Translations under genes and position numbers: made by a program
Assembly (NCBI RefSeq): GCF_900142885.1
Contig: NZ_FRCL01000006.1
Coordinates: forward strand, 124,001-188,000
Reading direction: 5' to 3'
From: Flavobacterium xinjiangense
GTDB lineage: Bacteria > Bacteroidota > Bacteroidia > Flavobacteriales > Flavobacteriaceae
DNA length: 64,000 bases
The notes under the pieces: generated by a model
Databases searched by the model: none
What the model saw: the letters and a program-made list of their open reading frames with translations, nothing else
What the model was told of the DNA's origin: nothing
Shown here: positions 28,484 through 37,743 of the stretch, piece after piece
Layout of the letters: every line of letters starts with the position of its first letter
How positions within the stretch are numbered: position 1 is the stretch's first letter

Positions 28484-28888
28484 TTATAAAGTAGTAGATA
28501 CTTCAAATAATTGTATTTGACTTTTTAATCTCTCGATAAGCATACCCATCATTCTTTTGTTGAGACTCGAAGAATTATTTATATATTTTGCGTACTCATC
28601 GATGGTGAACAATCCGATAATCATGCCTTTTAAGGCGTTTCTAAATTTGATATCTTTCATGATTGAATTTTCAATTATCGATAATTTTTTTTCAACGGAA
28701 AGAGAATAAAAATCAGTTTTGTTCTTTACAATATAATTGATAAAAACAGCGATAAACAAATCGTTTTGCAATTTCAAAATAGGCCTAAGCACTTCATTTT
28801 GAAAAGATTCATCCGATGAAGATTGAGCATTGACACTACCAATTGTTTGTCCTCTAAAATTTTTTAAAAAAGTATCGCGATCGTTCAT
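28484..28888 (-). CDS. Conserved hypothetical protein
   Basis: A 134-residue, mostly helical soluble protein without signal peptide or membrane segment. Motifs such as FRGQTIGS, LRPILKLQNDLFI and FRNALKGMIIGLFT look conserved from memory in Flavobacterium proteins of unknown role. No catalytic motif is visible. It is divergent from the thioesterase gene. Confidence 0.75.
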   Translation of the reverse strand: MNDRDTFLKNFRGQTIGSVNAQSSSDESFQNEVLRPILKLQNDLFIAVFINYIVKNKTDFYSLSVEKKLSIIENSIMKDIKFRNALKGMIIGLFTIDEYAKYINNSSSLNKRMMGMLIERLKSQIQLFEVSTTL

Positions 28889-28931
28889 AGTTTTTTCTTT
28901 AAAAATAAAAAAAAATAGAATATGAAAATGC

Positions 28932-28939
28932 TATTTTTG
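28932..28939 (+). promoter_or_regulatory. -7 promoter element for the thioesterase gene
   Basis: TATTTTTG matches TAnnTTTG exactly and lies 18 bp before the start codon. No -33 TTG is seen at normal spacing. Confidence 0.5.
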
Positions 28940-28957
28940 CTTTTATAAATTAACAAT

Positions 28958-29341
28958 ATGAGATTTCACACCAGAAAATGGGTAAAACCCGAAGACTTGA
29001 ACCCAAATGGTACTTTATTTGGTGGCAAATTACTAGCTTGGATTGATGAAGAATTAGCTTTATATACTATTATTCAATTAGAAAACACAAGAATTGTAAC
29101 CAAGCACATGTCGGAAATTAACTTTAGAAGTTCCGCAAGACAAGGCGATATTATAGAAATAGGTATTGATGTTGTAAAATTTGGAAACACATCACTTACA
29201 CTAAAATGCGAAGCCAGAAATATGATGACTCGAGAAACAATCATATCAATTGATCATACTACAATGGTAAGTTTAGGCGCTGATGAAAAACCAAAAGCAC
29301 ACGGAAAAACCGAAATCGAATTTATAAAAGATCGTTTGTAG
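28958..29341 (+). CDS. Acyl-CoA thioesterase, hotdog fold (YciA-like)
   Basis: A 127-residue single hotdog domain that hydrolyses acyl-CoA esters. The motif NPNGTLFGGKLLAWIDE carries the catalytic Asp and the helix of the YciA/BACH branch; later SEINFRSSARQGDIIE is also typical. Length is normal for a tetra- or hexameric single-domain thioesterase. Chain-length preference cannot be read. Confidence 0.88.
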   Translation: MRFHTRKWVKPEDLNPNGTLFGGKLLAWIDEELALYTIIQLENTRIVTKHMSEINFRSSARQGDIIEIGIDVVKFGNTSLTLKCEARNMMTRETIISIDHTTMVSLGADEKPKAHGKTEIEFIKDRL

Positions 29342-29359
29342 TTAAGCTGATTTTAGTTT

Positions 29360-29752
29360 TTAATTTAAAAATTGGTTAAGAATTGCCATTGCTTTTTCCG
29401 TGTCTCTTTTATCTACAAAAATGTGATCGTGATAAAAAGCTGCTACCACATTGCAACTTATTCATTCGATTGAAAGTGCTTGCGAAAAAGCTGCAGTTAA
29501 GCCCACGGCATCAAGCGAAGAATGAACCGTTAAAGTAATCCACGAAGCGATAAAAGAATATTCTAGTTTCAAAAAATCAGCTAATTGCTTTTTTACTATA
29601 ATTGTGGTTGCTTCCCGCTCTCTGAATGTCATAACAATATCATTCAAATTAAGGTTCTTTAAATCTTGCACTACACAAAATACATATTCTCCTTGAATAT
29701 GTTCTGGTTTCAGTGTTTTAAGTAACTTTTCTAAGTTTTTTTCGCCTGTCAT
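29360..29752 (-). pseudogene. ACT-domain protein gene interrupted by an in-frame TGA
   Basis: The first 96 codons encode an ACT-like protein (MTGEKNLEKLLKTLKPE, then VGLTAAFSQALSIE) and end at TGA 29462-29464. Reading on in the same frame gives [19 protein letters not shown] followed by [14 protein letters not shown] and a normal stop at 29360, which is the expected C-terminus of this family. So one stop codon splits a full-length gene of 131 codons, with no frameshift. The truncated product would lack the last ACT strand and helix. A point mutation, sequencing error or recoding are the options; no selenocysteine context is seen. Confidence 0.82.
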
Positions 29753-29767
29753 TTTAATAATTAAAAA

Positions 29768-31030
29768 TTACTCATCAGCTATAATTTTACCGTGAGAGGG
29801 TAATTCAAAGATTTCTAAATCAAAATACGGTACAGCTGCAATAATATGATCAAAAATATCTGACATTATATATTCATAATTTTCAAAACGCTTGTCATGA
29901 GAAAATGCATATACCTCTAGAGGAATTCCCTGAGAAGTAGATTGCAATTGACGACAAAGCATAAGCATATCTTGATTTAATCCGGGATAATTGAATAAAT
30001 ATTCTGTTATATACTTTCGAAACAAACCTAAATTTGTCAGATTTCGTCCGTTAAGAGCTAATGATTTATCAACTTTATTAATAAAATTATAGTTATCTAT
30101 TTCTAATTTTCGAGTGTCAATATACTCTGATATAAGATGAATTTTTTTCAAATCATTCAATTCTGCTTCTTCTAAGAAACGAATACTGCTTGCTTTAATA
30201 AGGATATGTCTTTTTATTCTTCGCCCATCAGAATTAAGCATTCCGCGCCAGTTTTGGAAAGAATCAGAACTTAAGCTGTAGGTTGGAATTGTAGTAGTGG
30301 TATTGTCAAAATTTCGAACTTTTACTGTTGCCAAATTGATTTCAATGACATCTCCATCAGCACCAAATTTATCCATTGTAATCCAATCGCCAATTCGGAC
30401 CATGTCATTTATAGAAACTTGAACGCTGGATACAAAACCTAAAATAGTGTCTCTGAAAATCAAAATTATCACCGCAGAGACAGCTCCTAAAATGGTTAAA
30501 AGTTCTTTTTGGTCAATGTCAAATAATTTAGAGATAATCACTGTAATTCCAACCATCCAAAGGACAATCATAACCACCTGAATAAAGCTGTCAATAGGTT
30601 TATCGCTATATCTTGGTTTCAGTTTTAAATAATCCCTTAAAGCATTAAAAATGGTACGAATAATCCATAAAACCAAAATGACAATGTAGATTCCTACGAG
30701 TTTCCCAAAAACACCTTCCCAATATTCATAGCGTTCTAAAATTATAGGGACTGATTTATATATGAATAATAACGGGATTAAATGGGCAATGTATTTTGCC
30801 GTTTTATTAGTTACTAGTAAATCGTCAAATTTAGTTTTGGTTTTCTGCGCTATAACCATCATGACCGTTACTAATACAAGTCTGAATACGATATAAATGG
30901 CATAAGCTAATAAGCAGAGTATGGCAATATTTAGGAGTAAACTCAGATAAGAGGCAAAACTGCTTCCTAATCCCCATTTTCTAAATATTGGATATAAAAA
31001 AGTGAATAATTTCTCTATTATTTTATACAT
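29768..31030 (-). CDS. MscS-family mechanosensitive ion channel
   Basis: A 420-residue inner-membrane channel that opens under osmotic downshock. It has about five hydrophobic segments in residues 1-200, the pore-lining helix region ILGAVSAVIILIFRDTILGF, and the beta-domain start SVQVSINDMVRIGDWITM followed by GDVIEINLATVKVRNFDN. The long C-terminal cytoplasmic part resembles YbdG/YnaI-type channels. Its start overlaps the upstream DUF3817 gene by 8 bp. Confidence 0.88.
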   Translation of the reverse strand: MYKIIEKLFTFLYPIFRKWGLGSSFASYLSLLLNIAILCLLAYAIYIVFRLVLVTVMMVIAQKTKTKFDDLLVTNKTAKYIAHLIPLLFIYKSVPIILERYEYWEGVFGKLVGIYIVILVLWIIRTIFNALRDYLKLKPRYSDKPIDSFIQVVMIVLWMVGITVIISKLFDIDQKELLTILGAVSAVIILIFRDTILGFVSSVQVSINDMVRIGDWITMDKFGADGDVIEINLATVKVRNFDNTTTTIPTYSLSSDSFQNWRGMLNSDGRRIKRHILIKASSIRFLEEAELNDLKKIHLISEYIDTRKLEIDNYNFINKVDKSLALNGRNLTNLGLFRKYITEYLFNYPGLNQDMLMLCRQLQSTSQGIPLEVYAFSHDKRFENYEYIMSDIFDHIIAAVPYFDLEIFELPSHGKIIADE

Positions 31031-31307
31031 TTTTAAGGTATTTTTTATCTACATAAAAAGTGCCTAAAGGAATTAAAGAGGCAATTAAAATTAGGCTAAA
31101 GGTCTTGAAGTTCCATTTTTGAGATTTTTTTAATAAAATTGCCAGTATTATATAAGCTATAAATAATATTCCATGGCTCATTCCTATAGGGTAAAGTAAT
31201 GTTTTATAAAGTAAAAAATTTGTTGGCTTGATAAAAAGCATATTCGAAAATAAAACCAAGTATGATATTCCTTCCAGAATTGCTGTAATCTTGAAAATCT
31301 TAAGCAT
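31023..31307 (-). CDS. DUF3817 family small membrane protein
   Basis: A 94-residue integral membrane protein with three hydrophobic segments (about 8-27, 38-60, 70-88). The pattern LEGISYLVLF and GMSHGILFIAYI matches the DUF3817 family, whose role is unknown. It overlaps the MscS gene by 8 bp, so the two are coupled. Confidence 0.8.
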   Translation of the reverse strand: MLKIFKITAILEGISYLVLFSNMLFIKPTNFLLYKTLLYPIGMSHGILFIAYIILAILLKKSQKWNFKTFSLILIASLIPLGTFYVDKKYLKNV

Positions 31308-31334
31308 TTACAATATATTTTGATTGATATTTGA

Positions 31335-31342
31335 CAAAAATA
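31335..31342 (-). promoter_or_regulatory. -7 promoter element for the DUF3817-mscS pair
   Basis: CAAAAATA on the plus strand reads TATTTTTG on the minus strand, a full TAnnTTTG match, 28 bp upstream of the DUF3817 start. No clear -33 element. Confidence 0.5.
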
Positions 31343-31385
31343 AGTATTATCATTGATTTTTAATCTATTGATTCCTAAAGTAATT

Positions 31386-31393
31386 TACTTTTG
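31386..31393 (+). promoter_or_regulatory. -7 promoter element for the DUF6155-like gene; decides its start
   Basis: TACTTTTG matches TAnnTTTG. A TTG lies 15 bp upstream (31368-31370), slightly short of usual spacing. Transcription would begin near 31400, too close to use the TTG at 31406, which favours the ATG at 31412. Confidence 0.5.
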
Positions 31394-31411
31394 TATTCTT
31401 AAACTTTGATA

Positions 31412-31939
31412 ATGAGCAAACGCGATTTAAAAAAATATTTAGCTGAATTGAATAAAGAACAACTCGAAGAACAAATTATCGAATTGTATGAGAAATTCAG
31501 TGCTGTAAAAGTCTATTATAATTTTGTTTTTAATCCAAAGGAAGAAACTCTTTTGCAGGAATGCAAACGGAAAATCTCACATGAATATTATCCTGTAAAA
31601 AAACCAGGAAGAAGAAGCAAACCAAAAATGAGACGGTCCGTCGCTCAAAAATACATCAAGCATTTTATCGTTTTGGGAGTTGACCCTTTTATAATTGCCG
31701 ATGTAATGCTCTACAATATTGAAATTGCACAAACTTTCTCCTCCGAACATCTTGTAAAGCCCGAATTATTTTTCAAAAGTATGTTTAATTCCTATGAACA
31801 AGCGGTAGTATTTTTGATTGCAAACGGAATTATAAATGATTTTAAGTCTAGATTGTTAGCGATTCATAATCAAACTGTTAAGCAAAAATGGTACAATGAA
31901 ACCGAATTTAATGCCATAATAGAGCGATTGGACTACTAA
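31412..31939 (+). CDS. DUF6155-like hypothetical protein
   Basis: A 175-residue soluble, mainly helical protein. A TTG at 31406 would add two residues, but ATG at 31412 is the better start. The N-terminal part is charged (MSKRDLKKYLAELNKEQLEE), then a basic stretch KKPGRRSKPKMRRS. I recall this as a DUF6155 member; function unknown. It precedes the helicase gene in the same direction. Confidence 0.72.
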   Translation: MSKRDLKKYLAELNKEQLEEQIIELYEKFSAVKVYYNFVFNPKEETLLQECKRKISHEYYPVKKPGRRSKPKMRRSVAQKYIKHFIVLGVDPFIIADVMLYNIEIAQTFSSEHLVKPELFFKSMFNSYEQAVVFLIANGIINDFKSRLLAIHNQTVKQKWYNETEFNAIIERLDY

Positions 31940-31992
31940 GGTGCTGTATAATTCTATTTTATTTAATGACTCCTCTTTTTTTTTAATTAAAA

Positions 31993-32026
31993 TTGACAAT
32001 AAAACTGTTTTTTAGGCGTATTTTTG
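31993..32026 (+). promoter_or_regulatory. Bacteroidota-type promoter of the DEAH helicase gene
   Basis: TTG at 31993-31995 and TATTTTTG at 32019-32026, separated by 23 bp, match the -33/-7 pattern. The start codon is 20 bp downstream of the -7 element. Confidence 0.65.
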
Positions 32027-32046
32027 CAAAAATCCAACAATAAGCA

Positions 32047-33591
32047 ATGTCCCAAAACACTTTAGAAATCGAAATCGAAGACAAAAAAGAACTTTATGCC
32101 TACCAAAAAGGAGACATAGATGCTATCTTTGAACGTATCGACAATGGACCTCGTCAACATCATTTGTTATACCAACTGCCTACTGGTGGAGGAAAGACAG
32201 TAGTTTTTTCTGAAATCGTGCGCCGCTATTTGTCAAAGCATGACAAAAAAGTAGTTGTTTTAACGCATAGAATAGAACTTTGCAAACAAACTTCAAAAAT
32301 GTTGAAGGGTTTTGATGTAAAAAACAAAATCATCAACAGTAAAGTAAAAGAACTTCCAGACCAAAACGATTATTCTTGTTTTGTTGCCATGGTAGAGACA
32401 TTAAAAAACCGAATCAATGATGAAAAATTACATTTGGACAATATTGGTCTAGTAATTATTGATGAAGCGCATTACAATTCCTTCAGAAAATTACTAAGCT
32501 CTTTTAAAAATGCTTTCATATTAGGAGTAACTGCAACACCGTTGAGTTCTAATATTAAATTGCCAATGCACGAAAGTTATGATGAATTAATTGTTGGAGA
32601 CACAATTAGTTCATTGATTGACAAAGGCTTTTTGGCAAAAGCAATTACCTATAGTTATGATGTAGGATTGACCTCATTGAAAGTAGGAATAAATGGAGAT
32701 TATACCGTAAAATCATCGGATGATTTATACACCAATATGGCCATGCAGGAAAAATTATTGCATGCTTATACAGAGAAATCTTTAGGTAAGAAAACCTTGA
32801 TTTTCAATAATGGTATCAATACCTCTTTATATGTATATGAAACTTTCAGAGAAGCCGGTTATGAAATTCGCCATCTTGACAATACCAGCAATAACGAGGA
32901 ACGAAAAGATATTTTACATTGGTTCAAGAATACACCTGATGCTATTTTAACATCTGTTGGAATCCTTACCACAGGTTTTGATGAACCTACAGTAGAGACT
33001 ATTATTTTGAATCGTGCAACAAAATCCTTAACCCTTTACTATCAAATGATTGGTCGTGGTTCTAGAAAACTGCCTAACAAAGATGTGTTTAATGTTATCG
33101 ATTTAGGAAATAATGCAGCCCGATTCGGGTTGTGGAGTGAGCCGGTAAACTGGCAACATATTTTTAAATCACCAGAGTTTTATTTAGAAAATTTACGTGA
33201 TGATACAGAAATCGAATTGTATTTCAAATATTCGATGCCTCCGGAATTGCGCGCTAAATTCAGTAAGACAGAAGTGGTAACTTTTGATGTCGATGAAGAA
33301 CACAAACTGATCATCGCACAAAATTTACGTTCAAAAGAAGTGCTTGAAAAATCGCTTGAACAGCACGCTGCCATGTGTGTTGACAATTCGGAGACTTTAC
33401 AAGAAGCTAAAGCATTAGGAAAACTGCTAGAAGACGATATTGATTGTCGTATTAAACGCTATTCTAAATGTTTGAGCCAATGCAGTAAAAATTACCGCGA
33501 ATGGCTTGTTGACGATTACAAATTGAAGTTAATCCTGTTAACTGGTAAAAAATATCGTGAGAAAATCATGAACGAACCGGACGAAGATTAA
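32047..33591 (+). CDS. Superfamily 2 DEAH-box helicase
   Basis: A 514-residue helicase of the type III restriction/UvrB-like group. It has motif I LPTGGGKT near residue 45, motif II DEAH in VIIDEAHYNS, motif III GVTATP, and the C-terminal RecA domain with GFDEPTVE and motif VI YQMIGRGSRKLP. No nuclease or methylase domain is present. The last 100 residues are helical and charged. No restriction genes stand nearby, so it is probably a stand-alone nucleic-acid helicase. Confidence 0.85.
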   Translation: MSQNTLEIEIEDKKELYAYQKGDIDAIFERIDNGPRQHHLLYQLPTGGGKTVVFSEIVRRYLSKHDKKVVVLTHRIELCKQTSKMLKGFDVKNKIINSKVKELPDQNDYSCFVAMVETLKNRINDEKLHLDNIGLVIIDEAHYNSFRKLLSSFKNAFILGVTATPLSSNIKLPMHESYDELIVGDTISSLIDKGFLAKAITYSYDVGLTSLKVGINGDYTVKSSDDLYTNMAMQEKLLHAYTEKSLGKKTLIFNNGINTSLYVYETFREAGYEIRHLDNTSNNEERKDILHWFKNTPDAILTSVGILTTGFDEPTVETIILNRATKSLTLYYQMIGRGSRKLPNKDVFNVIDLGNNAARFGLWSEPVNWQHIFKSPEFYLENLRDDTEIELYFKYSMPPELRAKFSKTEVVTFDVDEEHKLIIAQNLRSKEVLEKSLEQHAAMCVDNSETLQEAKALGKLLEDDIDCRIKRYSKCLSQCSKNYREWLVDDYKLKLILLTGKKYREKIMNEPDED

Positions 33592-33605
33592 TATTTCTTT
33601 TTCAA

Positions 33606-33680
33606 GGAGCTAATCCCGCTGTACACTATATCTGCCATGGCGAACACCGCCACAACAGGATGCCGTTTCCATCGGGGCTA
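33606..33680. repeat. GC-rich interspersed-repeat-like element
   Basis: A 75-bp intergenic element with 42 G or C, far richer than its neighbours. Its ends can pair imperfectly (TAATCCCG at 33611 with CGGGGCTA at 33673). It resembles, from memory, the short palindromic intergenic elements of the form AGCT...CCCGC...CGGGGCTA scattered in Flavobacterium genomes. It lies between the two helicase genes. Confidence 0.55.
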
Positions 33681-33731
33681 AAAACTAGGTTTACAAAACA
33701 ACTATTTTTATAAAAATATAAAATTAAAAAA

Positions 33732-35069
33732 ATGTCAAAACAATTCTCTGATTTAGGAATTTCTACTCCCATATTGAATGCACTTTCTGATTTGAAGATT
33801 GTTGTGCCAACAGAAATACAGCAAAAAACAATTCCGTTACTATTATCAAATACAACTGATTTGGTAGGTCTTGCCAAAACTGGAACTGGAAAAACAGCGG
33901 CATTTGGATTACCATTATTGCAATTAATCGATACTAATTTAACTGTGATTCAAGCAGTAATTTTGGTACCTACGCGAGAATTAGGGCAACAGATTTTTAG
34001 AAATTTAGAATCTTTCGCAAAATACTTACCGGAAGTTTCTATTGCGGCAACTTGCGGAGGAATCCCTATCAAACCACAAATAGAAAGACTGGCATTGCCA
34101 ACACATATTGTTGTAGCAACTCCTGGACGTTTGATTGATTTGATTCAACGCAAAGCAATTAATTTAAAAGAAACCAAATTCCTTGTGCTTGATGAAGCAG
34201 ATGAAATGGTTACAATCTTAAAGGAAGGTTTAGACGAAATTATTGCCGAATTACCTTCCTCTCATAAAACTTTTTTGTTTTCAGCCACTATGCCTGGAAC
34301 CATTAAGCAACTAATTCAAAATTACCTGAATAAAAATGTGGTACAGGTTAGTGCTAACATGGAAACAGTAGGAAATCAAGGTATTGATCACGAATATATT
34401 GTAGTTGATCCTATTGAGAAACTGGATGTTTTGATGCATTTTCTAAATTCAAAAGAAGGCGAACGCGGTATTATCTTTTGTAAAACAAAAGCCGCTGTCA
34501 ATAAATTAGCTAAAAATCTGGCAATCAACCGCTTTTCTTCCGGAGCATTGCATGGCAGTTTATCACAAGGAATTAGAGACAGAATCATGGAGCAGTTCCG
34601 TGAAGGACATATCAATATATTAGTAGCGACCGATCTTGCCGCAAGAGGAATTGACGTAAAGGAAATCTCTTATGTAGTGAATTACCATTTACCGGATGTT
34701 TATGAAACTTACGTTCACCGAAGCGGAAGAACTGCAAGAGCAGGAGCAAAGGGACTTTCTTTAACAGTTTTACAACCAGAAGAAGAAAAAGAAATTTCCT
34801 ATTTCGAAAAAGAATTAGGAATAAAATTTACCAAATTTAAAAAGCCAACCGTTGCCAGCATCGAAGAAAACAATACGCTTTTATGGGCAAAGCAAATTTT
34901 CAAGACAAAACCCAATCACGAAGTTGATGTGGAGCTGAAGAATAAAATTAAAACTGTTTTCCATCATTTGACTAAAGATGAATTAATAGAAAAGTTATTG
35001 GCCAATTATTTGTTGCAAAACAAAAATGAGCCAGCAGAGAAACCCGTGAAAAGACAAAAAATGAACTAA
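33732..35069 (+). CDS. DEAD-box ATP-dependent RNA helicase
   Basis: A 445-residue RNA helicase for ribosome assembly or RNA turnover. All core motifs are present: Q-motif region VVPTEIQQKTIP, motif I AKTGTGKT, PTRELGQQ, TPGRL, DEAD in VLDEADEM, SAT, and motif VI HRSGRTARAG. After the two RecA domains (about 1-365) comes a short extension rich in Lys, resembling RhlE/CshA-type proteins. A strong terminator follows. Confidence 0.9.
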   Translation: MSKQFSDLGISTPILNALSDLKIVVPTEIQQKTIPLLLSNTTDLVGLAKTGTGKTAAFGLPLLQLIDTNLTVIQAVILVPTRELGQQIFRNLESFAKYLPEVSIAATCGGIPIKPQIERLALPTHIVVATPGRLIDLIQRKAINLKETKFLVLDEADEMVTILKEGLDEIIAELPSSHKTFLFSATMPGTIKQLIQNYLNKNVVQVSANMETVGNQGIDHEYIVVDPIEKLDVLMHFLNSKEGERGIIFCKTKAAVNKLAKNLAINRFSSGALHGSLSQGIRDRIMEQFREGHINILVATDLAARGIDVKEISYVVNYHLPDVYETYVHRSGRTARAGAKGLSLTVLQPEEEKEISYFEKELGIKFTKFKKPTVASIEENNTLLWAKQIFKTKPNHEVDVELKNKIKTVFHHLTKDELIEKLLANYLLQNKNEPAEKPVKRQKMN

Positions 35070-35106
35070 ATTTTATAAGTTTTTTAATACTTGTTATATT
35101 TAATTG

Positions 35107-35143
35107 CATCCATAAATAGAGTATATTTATGGATGTTTTTTTT
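35107..35143 (+). terminator. Rho-independent terminator of the DEAD-box gene
   Basis: Perfect 12-bp stem CATCCATAAATA / TATTTATGGATG (35107-35118 with 35124-35135), 5-nt loop, then eight T residues. Confidence 0.93.
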
Positions 35144-35164
35144 ATGAATCATAAATAACACGAT

Positions 35165-36439
35165 ATGGAGATTGTAATAATTGGAGGTGGATTTGCAGGA
35201 TTGAACCTTGCTAAAGAACTTTTAAATCAAAAAGGAATTCAAGTTACACTAGTTGATAAAAACAATTATAATTTCTTTCCGCCTCTTATTTATCAAGTTG
35301 CCACTGCTTTTTTAGAGCCTTCAAGTATCAGTTATCCTTTTAGAAAGTTTTTTGCCGGTAAAAAAAATCTAAAATTCCGTATGGGAAACTTACTAAAAGT
35401 AAATCCTGCAGAAAATAAAATTATTCTCAATAATGGTGAATTAAAATACGATTATTTGGTTTTTGCAACCGGCGCTGAAACGAGTTACTTTGGAATGGAA
35501 AATGTAAAGAAAAATGCCATTCCAATGAAAACGTTGAATGACGCTATTGTAATGCGTAATACACTGCTTAAAAACTTAGAAAAAGCAGCCATTTGCAAAG
35601 ACATTCGCGAGCGTAGAAAATTTTTAACTATTGTGGTTGCAGGCGGTGGTCCTACAGGCGTTGAAGTTTCGGGAATGTTTGCTGAGATGCGTAAAAATAT
35701 TTTGCTGAAAGAATATCCGGAATTAAGTACCACGGCCAGTAATATTTATCTAGTTGATGGAGCTAATGCCGTATTATCCCCAATGAGCAAGGCTTCACAG
35801 GAAGATACACTGGAAGCGCTGACAAAATTAGGGGTTGTCGTGAAATTAAATACCACGGTGGTGGATTATATTGATGACACAGTTTATTTTGGAAACGGGG
35901 AAACCATTCAAACCAAAAATTTAATTTGGGCAGCGGGAGTTTCTGCAATGGTTTTCGAAGGAATTCCAGCTGAAAGTTATGGTCGCGGAAAAAGAATGGC
36001 TACTGATGCTTTCAATAAAGTTAACCGCATTGAAAACATTTTTGCGATAGGCGATACTTGTATTCAACTTACAGATGCAGATTTCCCAAATGGACATCCA
36101 CAAGTTGCACAAGTTGCTATTCAACAAGGTTTAAATTTGGCCAATAACTTTAAATTAATGAATCAAAATAAGTCATTAAAACCCTTTAAATATAATGATA
36201 AAGGATCGATGGCAATCATTGGAAAAAACAAAGCTGTAGTAGATCTACCCAAACCAAAAATGCATTTCAAAGGATTTTTTGCTTGGATTATCTGGCTATT
36301 TATTCACCTTATTTCATTAATAACCTATCGCAACAGGATAAAAACATTCTTCAATTGGATGATTGCTTATTTTGCAAAAGATCAATCTTTACGCATGATC
36401 ATCAGACCCGATAAAAAAATTAAAATAGAATCAAAATAA
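35165..36439 (+). CDS. Type II NADH dehydrogenase-like FAD/NAD(P) oxidoreductase
   Basis: A 424-residue flavoprotein that probably passes electrons from NADH to quinone without proton pumping. FAD-binding motif IIGGGFAGLNLAKELL lies at the N-terminus, the NADH-binding motif VVAGGGPTGVEVSG near 160, and the second FAD contact in IFAIGDTCIQ near 295. The C-terminal part, FFAWIIWLFIHLISL and after, is hydrophobic and would anchor it at the inner membrane, as in NDH-2 enzymes. Confidence 0.87.
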   Translation: MEIVIIGGGFAGLNLAKELLNQKGIQVTLVDKNNYNFFPPLIYQVATAFLEPSSISYPFRKFFAGKKNLKFRMGNLLKVNPAENKIILNNGELKYDYLVFATGAETSYFGMENVKKNAIPMKTLNDAIVMRNTLLKNLEKAAICKDIRERRKFLTIVVAGGGPTGVEVSGMFAEMRKNILLKEYPELSTTASNIYLVDGANAVLSPMSKASQEDTLEALTKLGVVVKLNTTVVDYIDDTVYFGNGETIQTKNLIWAAGVSAMVFEGIPAESYGRGKRMATDAFNKVNRIENIFAIGDTCIQLTDADFPNGHPQVAQVAIQQGLNLANNFKLMNQNKSLKPFKYNDKGSMAIIGKNKAVVDLPKPKMHFKGFFAWIIWLFIHLISLITYRNRIKTFFNWMIAYFAKDQSLRMIIRPDKKIKIESK

Positions 36440-36458
36440 GACTAAATTAGATTCAATA

Positions 36459-37703
36459 TTAATGAAGTATTGCAACACCTTCATCATGCGAAGTGGATAT
36501 AGTTTTTTTTATGCTTCTTTTTCCAATAATTAAAATCAGTAGTGCAACAAGTGTTGTAACGGTCATAATTACTACCATAGGTACTAACGAATTTTTGACG
36601 AATATACCAACGGCGAATGATGCCAATGCACCTAATCCCAATTGAATAGCACCCATTAAAGCAGAAGCACTTCCTGCATTTCTTGAGAAAGGAGCAAGGG
36701 TAAGTCCTGCCGTATTAGGATTAGATATTCCCAAACAAGCCAGGAATAAGAACAACATAGTAATCGTTCCATACAAGCCTAAAAAGCCATTCACTGAAAG
36801 TATAAGAAACACGATTACAATAATGGATTGTGTAATTAAAGCACCAAAAATCATCTGTTCACTTTTAAATCTGTTCAACAAAACAGAATTCAGCTGGCTG
36901 GCACTGATAAAACTCAATGACATAAAAGCAAATATCCAACCGTAAACTTTGGCGTCCACTTTAAAAATATCCATAAATAAAATAGGAGAAGCTGCCACGT
37001 AAGTAAACAATCCGGAGAAAGCTACCGCTCCTGTAAAAGCATAGGTATAAAACTGAGGTTCTTTTACAATGCCGATAAAATTTGTAATAATAGGTTTTGG
37101 TTTTAATGAAATCGAAGTGTCCGGTTTATATGTATTTGGCAAACCAACTTGGGCCGCTAAAAGGATCAAAATCCCCATACACATTAATATAAAAAAGACA
37201 GTATGCCAACCATAATCAGTAGTAATATAACCTCCAATCGTAGGCGCTAACATTGGCGAAAGACCCACAACCAGCATTAATAATGAGAATACTTTAGGAA
37301 TATCTTTCACAGGAAATAAATCCCGAACCATAGAAACCGAAGCAACCGTTGCAGCACAACTGCCCACAGCTTGAATGAATCGTAAACCAATAAATGTATC
37401 GATATCCTTAACAAAAACACAGCCTAAAGAGGCTAAGATATAAACTAACATTCCTATAAATAATGGTTTTTTTCTACCAAAACGATCTAATAATGGTCCG
37501 TAAAGTAATTGTCCCGCAGAAATTCCAATAAAATAACTCGACAAAGTCATGGAAACATTGGCAACAGAAGTATTCAAATCAGCAGCAATTCCAGCAAATC
37601 CAGGCAAATACATATCAATCGAAAATGGACCAAGTGCTGTTAATGATCCTAAAATTAGAATTAATTTTATATATTTTGTTTTAGTGATTGAGTTATCGGT
37701 CAT
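36459..37703 (-). CDS. MFS multidrug efflux transporter, Bcr/CflA-like
   Basis: A 414-residue drug:proton antiporter with about 12 membrane segments. The early motif SIDMYLPGFAGIAADL and the loop GPLLDRFGRKKPLFIG between helices 2 and 3 are characteristic of the Bcr/CflA (DHA1) branch. It is convergent with the NDH-2 gene. Specific drug substrates cannot be read. Confidence 0.87.
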   Translation of the reverse strand: MTDNSITKTKYIKLILILGSLTALGPFSIDMYLPGFAGIAADLNTSVANVSMTLSSYFIGISAGQLLYGPLLDRFGRKKPLFIGMLVYILASLGCVFVKDIDTFIGLRFIQAVGSCAATVASVSMVRDLFPVKDIPKVFSLLMLVVGLSPMLAPTIGGYITTDYGWHTVFFILMCMGILILLAAQVGLPNTYKPDTSISLKPKPIITNFIGIVKEPQFYTYAFTGAVAFSGLFTYVAASPILFMDIFKVDAKVYGWIFAFMSLSFISASQLNSVLLNRFKSEQMIFGALITQSIIVIVFLILSVNGFLGLYGTITMLFLFLACLGISNPNTAGLTLAPFSRNAGSASALMGAIQLGLGALASFAVGIFVKNSLVPMVVIMTVTTLVALLILIIGKRSIKKTISTSHDEGVAILH

Positions 37704-37726
37704 TAGATTGCATTTTTAATTTTTTG

Positions 37727-37734
37727 CAAAGGTA
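37727..37734 (-). promoter_or_regulatory. -7 promoter element for the Bcr/CflA gene
   Basis: CAAAGGTA on the plus strand reads TACCTTTG on the minus strand, a full TAnnTTTG match, 24 bp upstream of the start codon. No -33 element at normal spacing. Confidence 0.5.
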
Positions 37735-37743
37735 AATGTTTAG

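Noticed and set aside
29462..29464. Selenocysteine codon in the ACT-domain gene
   Set aside because: The position is not a cysteine site in the family and no downstream stem-loop stands out; mutation or error is simpler.
32047..35069. Restriction or defence system around the two helicases
   Set aside because: No methylase, nuclease or other defence partner is adjacent; the DEAD-box protein is a standard RNA helicase and the two genes have their own promoters or spacers.
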